Source: CAVTUU01 sp045804965
GTDB lineage: Bacteria; Chloroflexota; Chloroflexia; Thermomicrobiales; UBA6265
DNA length: 64,000 bases
NCBI GenBank assembly: GCA_045804965.1
Contig: JBJMMD010000025.1
Coordinates: 186,001-250,000 of the forward strand
Direction of reading: 5' to 3'
The position numbers and the translations under genes were made by a program. Each line of letters opens with the position of its first letter. The stretch's first letter is position 1. The notes beneath the pieces are model-generated. The model made no database searches. It had not been told where the DNA came from and saw nothing but the letters and a program-made list of their open reading frames with translations. This document shows positions 52,034 to 60,910 of this stretch, piece by piece.

Positions 52034-53674
52034 CTAGCTTGAGACAATTCGCGGATAGTTCTCGCCGCCGCTCTCGGCATCCATCGCTGGTCCATTCTCT
52101 CCTGGGCGCATGGAGGTCAGAACCCGCTCGTCCGGAATTGCAAACCGGACGATGTCGCGCAATTGCTCCTCGAACCAAACTGCAACGTTGTCGGTCTCGA
52201 CCGCGTGGCGCAGCCGCTCGGCTCGCCGCCGGCGCTCGGGCAGAGGCATAGTCAGCGCCTGATAGAGTGCCTCAGCCGTGCCTTCGACATCAGCGGGAGC
52301 GATGGTCAGTGCGTCCTCGCCGAGTTGAATCGCTGCCCCGGCACCTTCGGAGAGGATCAAAACCCCGTTTTTCTCGTTGAGCAAGCAACCTTCCTTGGCG
52401 ACGAGATTCATGCCGTCAATGATCGTGTTCACCAGCAATACGTCGTACCGCTTCATCGCTGCAAGCGCCCGGGGATAGTCCTCACCCATCATCGAATGAA
52501 TCGGTTGCCAGCCGGTTTCGGTGTTCGCGTATTTCGCATTAATCTGGAAGACGACTGCGCTCACATCCTTCATATAGTCGATGTACTCAGGCACATCCAA
52601 TCGGGAGGGTACGAGCACCGCGACGAAGTTGACACGGCCCAGAAACTCCGGATGCGACTCCAGGAATCGATCAAAGGCGTTGAATCCGCGCACGATGTTC
52701 TTGCTTGGCTCGAGCCGATCGACGCGCAGCACCGTGTATTCATTGAAAAAATTCGGGAGATAGCGGTCGTGATTCCGCGCCTCCTTCCCATACGCGGCGC
52801 GGCGAACGGCCTCGACGTCGATGGAAATCGGATAGGCGCGCGCTTCTATCCGGCGGTCATTCCACAAGATGCCCCGGCCGTAGTAGTCAATTTTCACGTC
52901 CGGAACGTAAGACTCGCAGGTGTACATAAAGCTGCGAACATGCTCCCACGTCTGGAAACCGACAATGTCGTTCCCGAGCATGCCTTCGCAAATTGCCCGG
53001 CGCATCTCGAGCGGCAACAACCGCCAATAATCGGGGTCCGGCCAGGGGATATGGACAAAATGCTGAAGAACAGCGTTCGGCCGGCGTTCGCGGATCATGC
53101 CCCCACACAGGTAGAGGTGGTAATCCTGAAGCATGACGACCGGTTCGTCTTCGCAATCAGCGCAAACCGCGAGGATCTCCTCCACGAAGCGCTCATTGAC
53201 CCGTTTATATCCATGGTTCCAGGCGTCCCAGGTTGCGGTGGTGATATCGGGCGAGCGTGGCGTATCCCACAAATAGTGCTGCAGAAACCACAGAAGAGGA
53301 TTCGAAATCACGTTGTAATATTGGTTGTATTCCTCAGGAGTTGGAACCACGAAGCGAAGGCGAAAGTCGGGACGGTCACCGGGTGGACTGATAAGCACCT
53401 CGCCCTGCTTTTGGGCAAGATCGGCGCGCGCCCGGTCACCGTCGGTCATCGCGGCCGCGACCCAAACCGGCTGGCGATCCTTGGCAATAGCGCTCACGGC
53501 GGTCACCACACCGCCGCTCCCTTTTCTCGACGTGAAGGTGCTATCTGCGGCCGCTGTGAAAGACACGGGGCCGCGATTCGACACCAAGATCAACGTTCGA
53601 TTCGCAAGCAAAGCGTTGACGTATTCTGAGTCAGCGTGATCTTGAACATGATCGCGATGGGATCGCTGCGTCAT
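52034..53674 (-). CDS. otsA: Trehalose-6-phosphate synthase (GT20)
   Basis: The 546-residue enzyme transfers glucose from a nucleotide sugar to glucose 6-phosphate. Visible motifs: LILVSNRGPVSF at the N-terminus, GGVVTAVSAIAK, DYHLYLCGGMIRERRPNAVLQHFVHIPWP with the substrate-binding D/H, and VDRLEPSKNIVRGFNAFDRFLE. The C-terminal half shows VNTIIDGMNLVAKEG and LSEGAGAAIQLGEDALTI. No phosphatase (otsB) is adjacent. Relatives that make glucosylglycerol phosphate look similar, so the acceptor is inferred. A role in osmotic or dry stress is likely. Confidence 0.88.
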   Translation of the reverse strand: MTQRSHRDHVQDHADSEYVNALLANRTLILVSNRGPVSFTAAADSTFTSRKGSGGVVTAVSAIAKDRQPVWVAAAMTDGDRARADLAQKQGEVLISPPGDRPDFRLRFVVPTPEEYNQYYNVISNPLLWFLQHYLWDTPRSPDITTATWDAWNHGYKRVNERFVEEILAVCADCEDEPVVMLQDYHLYLCGGMIRERRPNAVLQHFVHIPWPDPDYWRLLPLEMRRAICEGMLGNDIVGFQTWEHVRSFMYTCESYVPDVKIDYYGRGILWNDRRIEARAYPISIDVEAVRRAAYGKEARNHDRYLPNFFNEYTVLRVDRLEPSKNIVRGFNAFDRFLESHPEFLGRVNFVAVLVPSRLDVPEYIDYMKDVSAVVFQINAKYANTETGWQPIHSMMGEDYPRALAAMKRYDVLLVNTIIDGMNLVAKEGCLLNEKNGVLILSEGAGAAIQLGEDALTIAPADVEGTAEALYQALTMPLPERRRRAERLRHAVETDNVAVWFEEQLRDIVRFAIPDERVLTSMRPGENGPAMDAESGGENYPRIVSS

Positions 53675-53928
53675 GACAATAACCTCCGAGAATTCGATAC
53701 GCTTTGCGATAAGTCAGCCGGGAACATCCGCTCACTATTGCATGTACAGGGGGCAATTGACGGGTGGTAGGCTTCGACGCTCGCCTCTATTATCGCGCCT
53801 TTCCACCGTTGCTGGGTCGTCGCAATCTATACGTTTTGAACAAATGCCGAACGCTTTCTTGTGAATTCCCCGTCGAATGCGCTGCCATACTGCCCCTGTT
53901 ACAATGAAACAATGGAGGTTGACTGGAT

Positions 53929-54300
53929 GTGATGGAATCAGGAGGCGGAGGACCAGCCGACGTCATGGCCATGACTCAGCCGCCGCAATATGAACGGCGC
54001 TGTCCTTGGTGTGGTAGCTATGATACCCGCCTAATCCAGCGTGGCTACACGGGTCCGACTGATGAGGTCGATCAATATTTCACATGCAACTCGTGTGGCA
54101 AAGTAACGTATGAACTGGTTGCGAAGACGGCGCGTGAAATGCGGCTCGGGCGGTTTCGTCCCGGTGGGGTTTACCGCGACCACAACAACCACACGCGATA
54201 CAACATCTCCCGCGTGCTTCGGGTCGGTTTAAATGAATACCTTATTTATCTGAAACCCCTGCTCAATCAAGAGGTTTCCGCAGGCACCCGTCAGCCGTAG
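53929..54300 (+). CDS. Small zinc-ribbon protein
   Basis: A GTG at 53929 (ATG at 53932) follows GGAGG. The ~122-residue product has a zinc ribbon built from CPWCGSYDTRLIQRGY and CNSCGKVTYELV, the pattern of small adapter or RNA-polymerase-associated proteins. The C-terminal half is basic and beta-rich (RPGGVYRDHNNHTRYNISRVLRVGLNEYLIYL). Function unknown. Its promoter is not clear; the 254-bp gap upstream holds no gene. Confidence 0.65.
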   Translation: MMESGGGGPADVMAMTQPPQYERRCPWCGSYDTRLIQRGYTGPTDEVDQYFTCNSCGKVTYELVAKTAREMRLGRFRPGGVYRDHNNHTRYNISRVLRVGLNEYLIYLKPLLNQEVSAGTRQP

Positions 54301-54537
54301 CCTGAACCGCACAGGTCGTTGCGTCGCGCGCCGTCCCTCCGAGGAAGTGCAATCCAGCCCACATCTGACATTGCCTAGGACCGCTCGATACGGCGATCCT
54401 CCCGTCCTTGAGCCTGGGAGTCATCGGACAGGGATCCTTCGCTCTTTGTGAAGTCGTTTTCCTGGCTGTATACTCAGCGCAAGGCGGTCGGAAACGGCCG
54501 CCGTCGTCATGCCCAACGCAGATCGGAGCCGTTTTTC

Positions 54538-56193
54538 ATGTGTTCCGCGCTTCTCGACGCTCCCACGCAGTCGTCGGTAACAACCGAAGCCAGTAGCGAG
54601 TTGCGGCGCGAAGTCGCGCGCCGGCGAACCTTTGCCATCATTTCCCACCCGGACGCCGGAAAAACCACGTTGACTGAGAAGTTGCTGCTGTACGGCGGCG
54701 CTGTCAACCTCGCCGGCGCGGTCACCGCGCGGCGAAATCAGCGCCACGCCGCGTCCGATTGGATGGATCTAGAACGAGAACGTGGGATTTCGATTTCGTC
54801 GACGGTGCTTTCCTTTCAATACGGTGGGCGCCAGCTCAATCTCCTCGATACGCCGGGCCACCAGGATTTCAGCGAGGACACGTATCGCACGTTGACCGCG
54901 GTCGACAGCGCGGTGATGGTGCTCGACGCCGCCCGTGGAATCGAGCCCCAGACGCTGAAGTTGTTTGAAGTCTGCAGGATGCGGCGAACGCCAATCTTCA
55001 CATTCATGAACAAGCTCGACCGACCCGCCAAGCACCCTCTTGATCTTCTGGACGAGATTGAGCGCGTGCTCGGCATCCAGACGTATGCGTTGAACTGGCC
55101 GATCGGCGACGGCGTCGATTTCCGCGGCGTCTACGATCGGGCCACGCATTCGGTCCACCTCTTCGAGCGCACGCAGCATGGCGCGAAACGGGCACCGGTG
55201 CACATTGCTGGGCTTGGCGATCCCAATTTGGCCGCGTTGCTCGGAGCTGAGCGAGCATCGCGGTTACGCGAAGAAGTCGAACTACTTGAACTCGCGGGAG
55301 CCGCGTTCGATCAGGAACGGGTGTTGTCGGGTGACCTCACGCCGGTTTGCTTCGGCAGTGCGCTCACCAATTTTGGCGTCGAGCTGTTCCTGAATTCGTT
55401 CGTCGCGCATGCTCCAGAGCCAGGACCCCGCGAAGCGTCGGGACGAGCGATTCGCCCCGACGATGCTGCGTTCTCAGGTTTTGTGTTCAAGATTCAAGCG
55501 AACATGGATCCGCGGCACCGAGATCGGGTCGCATTCCTGCGCGTTTGTTCCGGCAAATTCACCCGCGACATGGAGGTTTGGCACCCTCGGCTGAAGCGGA
55601 AAATGCGGCTAGCCTCGCCCCTTCGGCTCTTCGGTCAGGAGCGCGAAGTCGTCGAAGAAGCGTTCGCCGGGGATGTCATCGGACTCATCAATCCGGGCGC
55701 GTTCGCGATTGGCGACTCAGTGAGCGAAGGCGATATTGGCCAGTTCGCGCCGTTGCCGCGCTTCCAACCAGAACATTTCGCGCTGCTCAGATCGCCACAA
55801 GCCGACCGTTACAAACAGTTCCTCAAAGGCCTGACGCAAATTGAAGAAGAAGGCGCGATTCAGCTCTTCTATCCGGTCGCGAGCGGACGGCGCGAGCCGA
55901 TTCTGGCTGCGGTAGGCGCGTTGCAATTTGATGTCGTTCGCTATCGATTAGAGTCGGAATACAACGTCGAAACCACGATCGAGCAGCTCTCCTACTCCGC
56001 GGCTCGCTGGTTGAGCGGTGATGATCGCGCGATTGCTGACGTGGGCGATGGCCGTGGCCGGATGCGCGCGGAAGACCGCGACGGCAATCCAGTCGTTCTC
56101 TTCACGACGCCCTGGGATCTTCGCTACGCCGAAGAAAACGCCCCAGATGTGACGTTCTCCGACGTCGCTTCAGGCGATGGTAGCGCTAGCTAG
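54538..56193 (+). CDS. prfC: Peptide chain release factor 3
   Basis: The 551-residue GTPase recycles RF1 and RF2 after termination. P-loop SHPDAGKTTLTEK, switch II DTPGHQDFSEDTYRTL, NKLDRP and the RF3-specific ERERGISISSTVLSFQY are intact. RF3-type domain II (FSGFVFKIQANMDPRHRDRVAFLRVCSGKF) follows, and the C-terminal domain contains AVGALQFDVVRYRLESEYNVE. Length is slightly above the E. coli protein because of the N-terminus. It overlaps the convergent M16 gene by 24 bp. Confidence 0.94.
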   Translation: MCSALLDAPTQSSVTTEASSELRREVARRRTFAIISHPDAGKTTLTEKLLLYGGAVNLAGAVTARRNQRHAASDWMDLERERGISISSTVLSFQYGGRQLNLLDTPGHQDFSEDTYRTLTAVDSAVMVLDAARGIEPQTLKLFEVCRMRRTPIFTFMNKLDRPAKHPLDLLDEIERVLGIQTYALNWPIGDGVDFRGVYDRATHSVHLFERTQHGAKRAPVHIAGLGDPNLAALLGAERASRLREEVELLELAGAAFDQERVLSGDLTPVCFGSALTNFGVELFLNSFVAHAPEPGPREASGRAIRPDDAAFSGFVFKIQANMDPRHRDRVAFLRVCSGKFTRDMEVWHPRLKRKMRLASPLRLFGQEREVVEEAFAGDVIGLINPGAFAIGDSVSEGDIGQFAPLPRFQPEHFALLRSPQADRYKQFLKGLTQIEEEGAIQLFYPVASGRREPILAAVGALQFDVVRYRLESEYNVETTIEQLSYSAARWLSGDDRAIADVGDGRGRMRAEDRDGNPVVLFTTPWDLRYAEENAPDVTFSDVASGDGSAS

Positions 56194-58830
56194 CGGCGCT
56201 TTACGCTCTTCCGGACCGGCAACGCCGATCGCCAAGGCTCCTGGATCGAGATGATCCTCGACCGCGCGCTGAAGTTGATCCGTCGTCAGACTGTTGATGA
56301 TGCCGGGATAGCGTTCGAGATAGTCGAGCCCGAGCTCGTAGTGCTCGATATTCAAGAGTAAGCCGGCGACGCCGTCGTTCATTTCCAATGCGAGCGGGAG
56401 GGAACCGGTCAGGAAGTTTTTGGCATCGCCAAGCTCTTCAACGGTGACCGGCGCGTCTCGTAGGCGATCGACCTCGGCGAAGATCGCCTCGATTGCACGT
56501 TCGACGTTCTCCGGATTGACCCCGGCGCGGCTCATCCACACGCTCGCTTCTCGACCCGGCTCGATCGCGCTGAAGACGTAGTAGGCGAGTCCGAGCTTGT
56601 CGCGGACCGATGCTCCGAGCCGGCCAAAAAGTCCAAGGCGACCGAGGATCAGGTTTGCCAATTCGAAGGCGTAGTAATCCGGATCGTTTCGCGCGAGCGT
56701 CGGGAACCCGATGGCGATGTCCGCTTGGCTCTTGCCCGGGATTCCCTGAAACCTTCGCGCACGCGACGCCGGCGGCGATGGCGGCGCGACCGGAACGGCT
56801 GGCGTCGCCTCGGTTGACCAGTCCCTGAACCATGCCCAGATCAAGTCCACAATGTTTGCGAAGTAGTCGAACCCACCAACCGCAGAAACGGCCATGGTTT
56901 GCGGTCCGAAACGGTTCCCATGAAACCACATCAGATCGTCTTGCGAGATTCGCGAAACCGAGGATTCTTCGCCCAGAACGCGGTGCCGATAGGGATGATC
57001 CTGAGGGTAAAGCAGTTCGCGCAGCACACGATCGGCCGTCGATTGCGTGTCATTGTCTTGCTCGAGTATTGACGTGAGAAGTTCCGCCCGAACTTTCTCG
57101 ATTTCGACCTTTGGAAAGATCGGCTGCCTGAGGAAGCTGGCGACGATTGCCATTAACCTGGGCAAATCCTCGCGTAACGAGCGCACCGCGACTTCGGTAA
57201 AGCGCCGACTGGGCTCGACGCTGACGGTCGCGCCAAGGCTGTCGGTCAATTCGCTGAACTGCTCGTAGGTCAGATCCGGCGTGCCCCGGGTCAACATCCG
57301 CGACGTGAAAGTCGCCAACCCGTGTAAATCATCCGTATCGTGAACCGCTCCCGCCTGCAACCGGAAACGAACCGACACCGCCGGATCGGCCGGCTGCGGC
57401 TGCCCGAGCACGACAATCCCGTTGTCGAGCACTTCCCGTTGAAACGGTGGGCGCTCGACCGCTTTCGCGGATTTCGTTGACGTCCCAGTGAAATACCACC
57501 GGCGAGGCGCGAACGCCGCCATACCTTCATCAATTTCCATCCCGCCGCCTGCTCCTTCGGGGAGGAGCCAACCGACAGTCCGGTTCGTGTCGATCAGATA
57601 CGTCGTCGCGATGCGCTTGATGTCCTCGGCGGTGACTTGCTCGATCTCCTCGACGAGCGATTCGACCCGCCGGTAGCTATCGACGATCTCCATTTGCCCG
57701 AGCCAGAACGCCTGATTCGTCACTCCTTCGCTTGAGTAGACGAATTGCGCCTTTACCTGCTTGACCGCGCGCTCGAGTTCTTCCGTGGGCACAAGTTCTG
57801 TCCGCAGACGTTCGAGTTCGCGGTTCACGACATCCTCGAGCTCTGCCGGGTCGGAACTCGGCAGCCCGGTCACGCCAATGACGAGGAGAGAAGGATCGAT
57901 GGTGACGTCAAAGTCCGATCCCGCCGACCGGGCAAGGCCGGAGGCGACCAGCGAACGGTAGAGGCGAGACGATCTGCCCATTGGGCCTCCGCCTCCGAGG
58001 CCAAGTCCTTTGCCGCCGGAGAGAACAGCATCGGCGACCAGGATCGAAACCATGTCCGGGTTTTTCGCAGTCGGGGTGTGGAACGCTATCCGCAAGTACG
58101 ATGTCGGCGCCGGGCGACGCAACAAAACGCGGCGCTCGCTTTGCTGTGGTGGTTCGATTGCCTTGACGGGTGGTAACTGATCGCCGGCTTCGATCTGGGC
58201 GAAGGCACGTTCGATTCGAGCGAAGAACTCCTCCGCGTCGAAATCGCCGACCGCGGTGACGAAGGCGTTCGCAGGGCGATACGCGGCGCGGTAGTGGTTG
58301 TAGAGATCATCCCGGGTGATACGGCGCAAATCAGCCTCGTAGCCGACAACCATGTGCCGATACGGGTGAGCATGAAATGCGGCGCCGACAACCTCCTCGT
58401 ACAGCAAATAGGTTGGACTGTTCTCTGCGCCCTGGCGCTCGGAGAGGATGACCGTCCGCTCCGATTCCGTTTCCTCCGGGTCGAACAGCGAATTGACCAT
58501 GCGGTCCGATTCGATCTGGAGCGCTAGATCGAGCCGGTCGACAGGCAATGTCTCGAAGTATGCGGTCCAATCGGACGAGGTCATGGCGTTGAGCGTGCCG
58601 CCGTTTTTGGAGACGTCGCGAAAAATCGCGCCCTTTTCCAGCGACGGCGTTCCCTTGAATTGCATGTGCTCGACCCAATGGGACAACCCGGTCAGGCCCG
58701 GCAGCTCGTTGCGACTGCCGACGCGGTACCAAACCCAGAATGAGGCGAGCGGGGCATCGTGCGCCTCGCGCAAGATCACGTGAAGTCCGTTGTCGAGCCT
58801 GCGTTCGAGTAACTGGTTTCTGTTCGTCAC
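56170..58830 (-). CDS. M16 metallopeptidase, two fused units
   Basis: Starting at GTG 58830 (AAAGGG upstream) the product is 886 residues, twice the length of one M16 subunit. The first unit has the inverse zinc motif HWVEH in SHWVEHMQFKGTP and an Glu downstream (SERTVILSER). The second unit (from about residue 470) has the same fold but no HxxEH, as in fused two-chain processing peptidases. It should form a closed chamber that degrades peptides. It lies next to the recombinase module. Confidence 0.9.
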   Translation of the reverse strand: MTNRNQLLERRLDNGLHVILREAHDAPLASFWVWYRVGSRNELPGLTGLSHWVEHMQFKGTPSLEKGAIFRDVSKNGGTLNAMTSSDWTAYFETLPVDRLDLALQIESDRMVNSLFDPEETESERTVILSERQGAENSPTYLLYEEVVGAAFHAHPYRHMVVGYEADLRRITRDDLYNHYRAAYRPANAFVTAVGDFDAEEFFARIERAFAQIEAGDQLPPVKAIEPPQQSERRVLLRRPAPTSYLRIAFHTPTAKNPDMVSILVADAVLSGGKGLGLGGGGPMGRSSRLYRSLVASGLARSAGSDFDVTIDPSLLVIGVTGLPSSDPAELEDVVNRELERLRTELVPTEELERAVKQVKAQFVYSSEGVTNQAFWLGQMEIVDSYRRVESLVEEIEQVTAEDIKRIATTYLIDTNRTVGWLLPEGAGGGMEIDEGMAAFAPRRWYFTGTSTKSAKAVERPPFQREVLDNGIVVLGQPQPADPAVSVRFRLQAGAVHDTDDLHGLATFTSRMLTRGTPDLTYEQFSELTDSLGATVSVEPSRRFTEVAVRSLREDLPRLMAIVASFLRQPIFPKVEIEKVRAELLTSILEQDNDTQSTADRVLRELLYPQDHPYRHRVLGEESSVSRISQDDLMWFHGNRFGPQTMAVSAVGGFDYFANIVDLIWAWFRDWSTEATPAVPVAPPSPPASRARRFQGIPGKSQADIAIGFPTLARNDPDYYAFELANLILGRLGLFGRLGASVRDKLGLAYYVFSAIEPGREASVWMSRAGVNPENVERAIEAIFAEVDRLRDAPVTVEELGDAKNFLTGSLPLALEMNDGVAGLLLNIEHYELGLDYLERYPGIINSLTTDQLQRAVEDHLDPGALAIGVAGPEERKAPLASATIA

Positions 58831-58934
58831 GGGGTGGGACCCTTTCGACTGACAAGCCCATGCGCCCGCGACAGAGTACGGCATCCAAGCAAGGGGTTGC
58901 TACTCCCCGATTAGCTAGTAACCTCGCCCAGCTT

Positions 58935-60497
58935 TCACGCCTTCGAGTGTGAATTCGTCACTCTTGATAGATGCGTTTCAATATCACCGACGAGCCCGGT
59001 GAGCCGGACGGTTTCCCGATCGATGATATGCACTTCGATCCGGAGCAATTCGAGCAGATGCCGCAGGTCCGCCGGCGTCGCCGTCGTGAACGCGGCCTCC
59101 ACCATCGGCGCCAGTTCCGCAATCGCGCCGTCAATATCCAGGACCGGCGCGGCCAGCGCGGCCAACTCCCGTTCGCGCTTGGCCAGGAGTCGCGCCCGTT
59201 CCGCCGTCAACGCCCGCGACTTCGTGGCAATCTGTTCGGTCGGAAACAGGCCGTCCAGGCTCTGGTCCAGGAGCCTGCTCAACTGCCGTTCCACCTTGCC
59301 AAGCTCACGATCGACGGTGGCCAATTCCTCGTTGGCCGTATCCCGGGCCGTGGCCACCCGGTCGCGTTCGGCCAGCAGGCTGGCGCCTCGTACGTCCGGA
59401 TCCGAGAGAAATGCTTTCAGGGCGTCCAGGACGGCGCGTTCGAGCGTCGCTTGGCGGATCATGAAGCGATGGGCACAGGCCGCGTTGGGCGATTGCCACG
59501 ACGCACAGCGGTAGCTCGGGTGCGGGTCAACTGGGCTCCGGCTATGTCCGACCCATCGCCGGCCGCAGGGGCAGAAGATCAGCGACCGCAACAGGTAATC
59601 CCGCTTGGCGTTGCGCTTGGCGTTCGTGCGATTCGCGACAATCCGTTCCTGGGCCCGCTCCCAGGTCGCGACGTCGACCAGCGGCTCCACCTGCACCGCC
59701 ACCCATTCCTCCCGGGGCCGGGGCACGCGGCGGGCGGGCCCGTCGCCGTGCTTCACCTGCTTGGTTTTGCCCCAGTGCCAAAGGCCTTTGTGGACTTCGG
59801 CACGAACCATGCTCGCCAACGCGCGGTGATCCCAGTGGCCGTACCCGGCCGCCTTGTGGATGATCGAGCCGTCTCGATCCGCGCGCGTCGGCACACCTTC
59901 GACGGTGAGGCGGCGGGCCACTTCAAAGAGCGTCAAGCCGTCGTGGGCAATCCAAGCGAAGATGCGTTGCACCACTGGGGCTTCGTCGGGGTCGTGCAGC
60001 AACTGGCCGCAGCGATCACCCGGGACGTACATCCAGCCGTAGGGCGGACGACTGGCGACCATCGGGAAGCCCTTGCTCACGCGGCCCACCATGCCACGGC
60101 GCGTGCGCTCGCCGCGTTGCCGGTTCTCATAGCGGGCGATGAGCTTGCGCAGCCCAACCGTCAGCTCGTCACTTCCGCCAAGGACGTATTCGATCCGCGC
60201 CCCATGCCGGGTCAATTCGTGTTGGGCCACGGCCTGGACATATTCGTCGCGGCCGAGGCGGTCGACGTCATGCAGCACAACCACATCCGGCTTCACGGTC
60301 CGGACCGCCTCGATCAGGTCATGCAGACCAGGGCGGTCGAGTTCCGTCCCGGTGTGGGCGTCGGCAAACGCGGCCAGCATGTCGTAACCACGCTCGGCGC
60401 AAAATCGGCGGCAGGATGCTTCTTGCGTTTCCAGGCTACTCCCGCGCGCCTGTTCATCGGAGGAGACTCGCGCATAGATCACGGCGCGGTCGCTCAT
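58935..60497 (-). CDS. Large serine recombinase
   Basis: This 520-residue recombinase has the resolvase domain with the catalytic Ser in VIYARVSSDEQARGSS (near residue 12) and Arg residues in VVLHDVDRLGRDEY. The recombinase domain follows (PPYGWMYVPGDRCGQL). A zinc ribbon reads LIFCPCGRRWVGHSR, then CASWQSPNAACAHRF. A long coiled coil near the C-terminus includes ELATVDRELGKVERQLSRLL. It inserts or excises DNA at short att sites. It is coupled to the RHH gene by an ATGA overlap (60494-60497). Its base composition is more GC-rich than the M16 gene beside it. Confidence 0.92.
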   Translation of the reverse strand: MSDRAVIYARVSSDEQARGSSLETQEASCRRFCAERGYDMLAAFADAHTGTELDRPGLHDLIEAVRTVKPDVVVLHDVDRLGRDEYVQAVAQHELTRHGARIEYVLGGSDELTVGLRKLIARYENRQRGERTRRGMVGRVSKGFPMVASRPPYGWMYVPGDRCGQLLHDPDEAPVVQRIFAWIAHDGLTLFEVARRLTVEGVPTRADRDGSIIHKAAGYGHWDHRALASMVRAEVHKGLWHWGKTKQVKHGDGPARRVPRPREEWVAVQVEPLVDVATWERAQERIVANRTNAKRNAKRDYLLRSLIFCPCGRRWVGHSRSPVDPHPSYRCASWQSPNAACAHRFMIRQATLERAVLDALKAFLSDPDVRGASLLAERDRVATARDTANEELATVDRELGKVERQLSRLLDQSLDGLFPTEQIATKSRALTAERARLLAKRERELAALAAPVLDIDGAIAELAPMVEAAFTTATPADLRHLLELLRIEVHIIDRETVRLTGLVGDIETHLSRVTNSHSKA

Positions 60498-60652
60498 TTG
60501 ACGCCCTCCCGTTTCGCGAAGTCGCGAATCACCACTTCGAGCGTCGCGGTGCGGTTGATTCCCTTGCGCTCCGCCAACGCCACCAACAGTCTCCGTGCTT
60601 CGGGCGTCAGTCGAAATGTTGTCGGGATAGTGTTTGCTTTCGCTCTACCCAT
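60494..60652 (-). CDS. Ribbon-helix-helix DNA-binding protein
   Basis: From the ATG at 60652 (GAGAAGG upstream) the product is 52 residues: MGRAKANTIPTTFRLTPEARRLLVALAERKGINRTATLEVVIRDFAKREG. A beta strand (TTFRL) and two helices fit the CopG/RHH fold. Such proteins bind palindromic operators as dimers. Palindromes just upstream (60681-60709) are the obvious target, so it probably controls its own gene and the recombinase behind it. An upstream ATG at 60676 is possible. Confidence 0.8.
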   Translation of the reverse strand: MGRAKANTIPTTFRLTPEARRLLVALAERKGINRTATLEVVIRDFAKREGVK

Positions 60653-60680
60653 AGCGCCTTCTCCATTCTCAAGCACACGT

Positions 60681-60709
60681 TACATTAATGTACTGCCTCG
60701 GGCAGTACA
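60681..60709 (-). promoter_or_regulatory. Two overlapping palindromes upstream of the RHH gene
   Basis: TACATTAATGTA (60681-60692) is a perfect 12-bp palindrome. It overlaps TGTACTGCC-TCG-GGCAGTACA (60689-60709), with 9-bp arms. Their position 30 bp upstream of the RHH start suggests operators. Confidence 0.65.
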
Positions 60710-60771
60710 ATCATAGCAGAACCAGGGATTTCGCGCATGAGCGAGCAGCGAAACCGAGCAGCGTAGGCCTG

Positions 60772-60824
60772 CCCAATACCGTAACGGACTTGGATGTCAT
60801 ACCCGAAGCCGTTACGGTATTGGG
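60772..60824. repeat. 16-bp perfect inverted repeat beside the recombinase
   Basis: CCCAATACCGTAACGG (60772-60787) and CCGTTACGGTATTGGG (60809-60824) flank 21 bp. No T-run follows, so it is not a standard terminator. It lies near one end of the recombinase module and may be an accessory site or operator. Confidence 0.65.
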
Positions 60825-60910
60825 TGGAACTCCAAGCTACCGCGCCGTTAAGGGCGACTGAACGAGAATTCACGTGAATGAGGGCCGCAGGTCGTTATCG
60901 ACCAAATCTC

